From positions 1 through 14,638 of the forward strand of contig PKSZ01000255.1 of NCBI GenBank assembly GCA_002869425.1: DNA of 14,638 bases, given 5' to 3'. The DNA comes from Marinilabiliales bacterium (GTDB lineage: Bacteria; Bacteroidota; Bacteroidia; Bacteroidales; BM523). Below are positions 14,132 to 14,638 of the stretch, piece after piece (the stretch's first letter is position 1; each line of letters opens with the position of its first letter). Under the pieces are notes generated by a model. The model saw nothing but the letters and a program-made list of their open reading frames with translations, ran no database searches and was not told where the DNA came from. Made by a program: the position numbers and the translations under genes.

Positions 14132-14638
14132 TTAAATCTCGGCAAGGATGGTCTTATTCCCGATTACAATATCATCAAGTTTTATTCTCAAATTGGTTCC
14201 TATCGGAAGAAAAACGTCGACTCTGGAACCAAACTTAATAAATCCCAAGTCATCACCCTGCACAATTTCCTCACCCTGTTTTACATACGGTACAATTCTT
14301 CTGGCAACAGCACCCGCTATCTGACGAACCAATACTTCCCTCCCCTGCTCATCTTTTATAACCGTGGTGGTTCTCTCATTATCAGTAGAAGATTTTGGAT
14401 GATAAGCAACAAGGAATTTCCCCGGATGATATTTATAATGCACAACCTTTCCGCTGATTGGATACCGATTAACATGAACATCAAAAGGAGACATAAAAAT
14501 AGAAATCTGTATTCTTTTATCTTTGAAATACTCGGGTTCTTCAACCTCTTCAATTACAACAACTTTACCATCAGCCGGGCATAAAACATGATCAGCATTC
14601 TTATCAGGTGTTCTTACAGGATTCCTGAAAAACCTCAA
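14132..14638 (-). CDS. psd: Phosphatidylserine decarboxylase, short form (N-terminus beyond window)
   Basis: This enzyme converts phosphatidylserine to phosphatidylethanolamine at the membrane. The visible 168 residues run to a natural stop (TAA at 14132-14134). The first codon in the window is a TTG within FFRNPVR, a conserved early segment of the short (about 220-residue) family, so roughly 50 residues lie beyond the right edge. Visible features: FFRNPVRTPD, CPADGKVV (20-27), SPFDVHVNRYPISGKV (50-65), AYHPKSSTDNERT (78-90) and the self-cleavage site FIKFGSRVDVFLP. Here Gly137-Ser138 (codon 14225-14227) is the processing site, and the serine becomes the pyruvoyl cofactor. The proenzyme should split into a larger beta chain and a short alpha chain of about 31 residues. 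No pssA gene is on the downstream side; a partner could lie upstream outside the window. Confidence 0.95.
   Translation of the reverse strand: MRFFRNPVRTPDKNADHVLCPADGKVVVIEEVEEPEYFKDKRIQISIFMSPFDVHVNRYPISGKVVHYKYHPGKFLVAYHPKSSTDNERTTTVIKDEQGREVLVRQIAGAVARRIVPYVKQGEEIVQGDDLGFIKFGSRVDVFLPIGTNLRIKLDDIVIGNKTILAEI

Noticed and set aside
14225-14227. Apparent loss of the LGST processing motif in psd
   Set aside because: The short-form family processes at a Gly-Ser in a different context, and FGSR here has the needed Gly-Ser, so the enzyme is probably active.

Overview
The window looks like chromosomal DNA from a member of the Bacteroidota. It is AT-rich. Two genes have a perfect TAnnTTTG -7 promoter box, starts lack obvious Shine-Dalgarno sequences, and several protein families are typical of the phylum: a type B (CHU_C / gliding-motility type) type IX secretion C-terminal domain, a PorP/SprF partner, a FISUMP domain and a DUF4476 domain. 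No rRNA, tRNA, CRISPR array, insertion sequence or phage gene was seen. I cannot name the genus.

Layout from left to right. (1) The 3' part of alaS (+) ends at a good intrinsic terminator (1184-1213). (2) A minus-strand group follows: a ChaN-like (DUF399) exported protein (3745-2876), a small outer-membrane beta-barrel-like protein (2695-2051), and a secreted FISUMP-domain protein (2042-1212) only 8 bp further on. (3) An exported beta-rich protein of unknown family (3846-4460, +) diverges from the ChaN-like gene. It meets the next gene tail to tail with one base between them. (4) A two-gene minus-strand type IX secretion cassette spans 9755-4462: a 1414-residue modular surface protein, then a PorP/SprF-family outer-membrane protein 11 bp downstream. 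(5) A plus-strand series spans 9988-13597: a long-chain acyl-CoA ligase, MurQ, and an exported DUF4476 protein with a Thr-rich linker. It ends in a bidirectional terminator shared with (6) a small, very cysteine-rich exported protein on the minus strand (14019-13645). (7) The 3' part of a short-form phosphatidylserine decarboxylase gene (psd, minus) runs off the right edge.

How the genes fit together. alaS, the acyl-CoA ligase, murQ and psd are housekeeping or envelope metabolism (translation, fatty-acid activation, peptidoglycan recycling, phospholipid synthesis). The rest are almost all envelope or exported proteins. The main multi-gene system is the modular type IX substrate with its PorP/SprF partner: an F5/8C-like domain, a beta-propeller-like region, a PKD-like domain, nine ~69-residue repeats each with a conserved cysteine pair, a tenth divergent unit and a CHU_C domain. 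Two regulatory layouts deserve attention: a perfect 12-bp palindrome just upstream of the acyl-CoA ligase -7 box, and three 9-bp direct repeats at helical-turn spacing upstream of the Cys-rich protein's promoter. No gene-free stretch exceeds 300 bases; the longest is 9756-9987 (232 bases). I found no clearly new multi-gene system. The best candidates for new biology are the Cys-rich protein with its promoter repeats and the architecture of the large surface protein.
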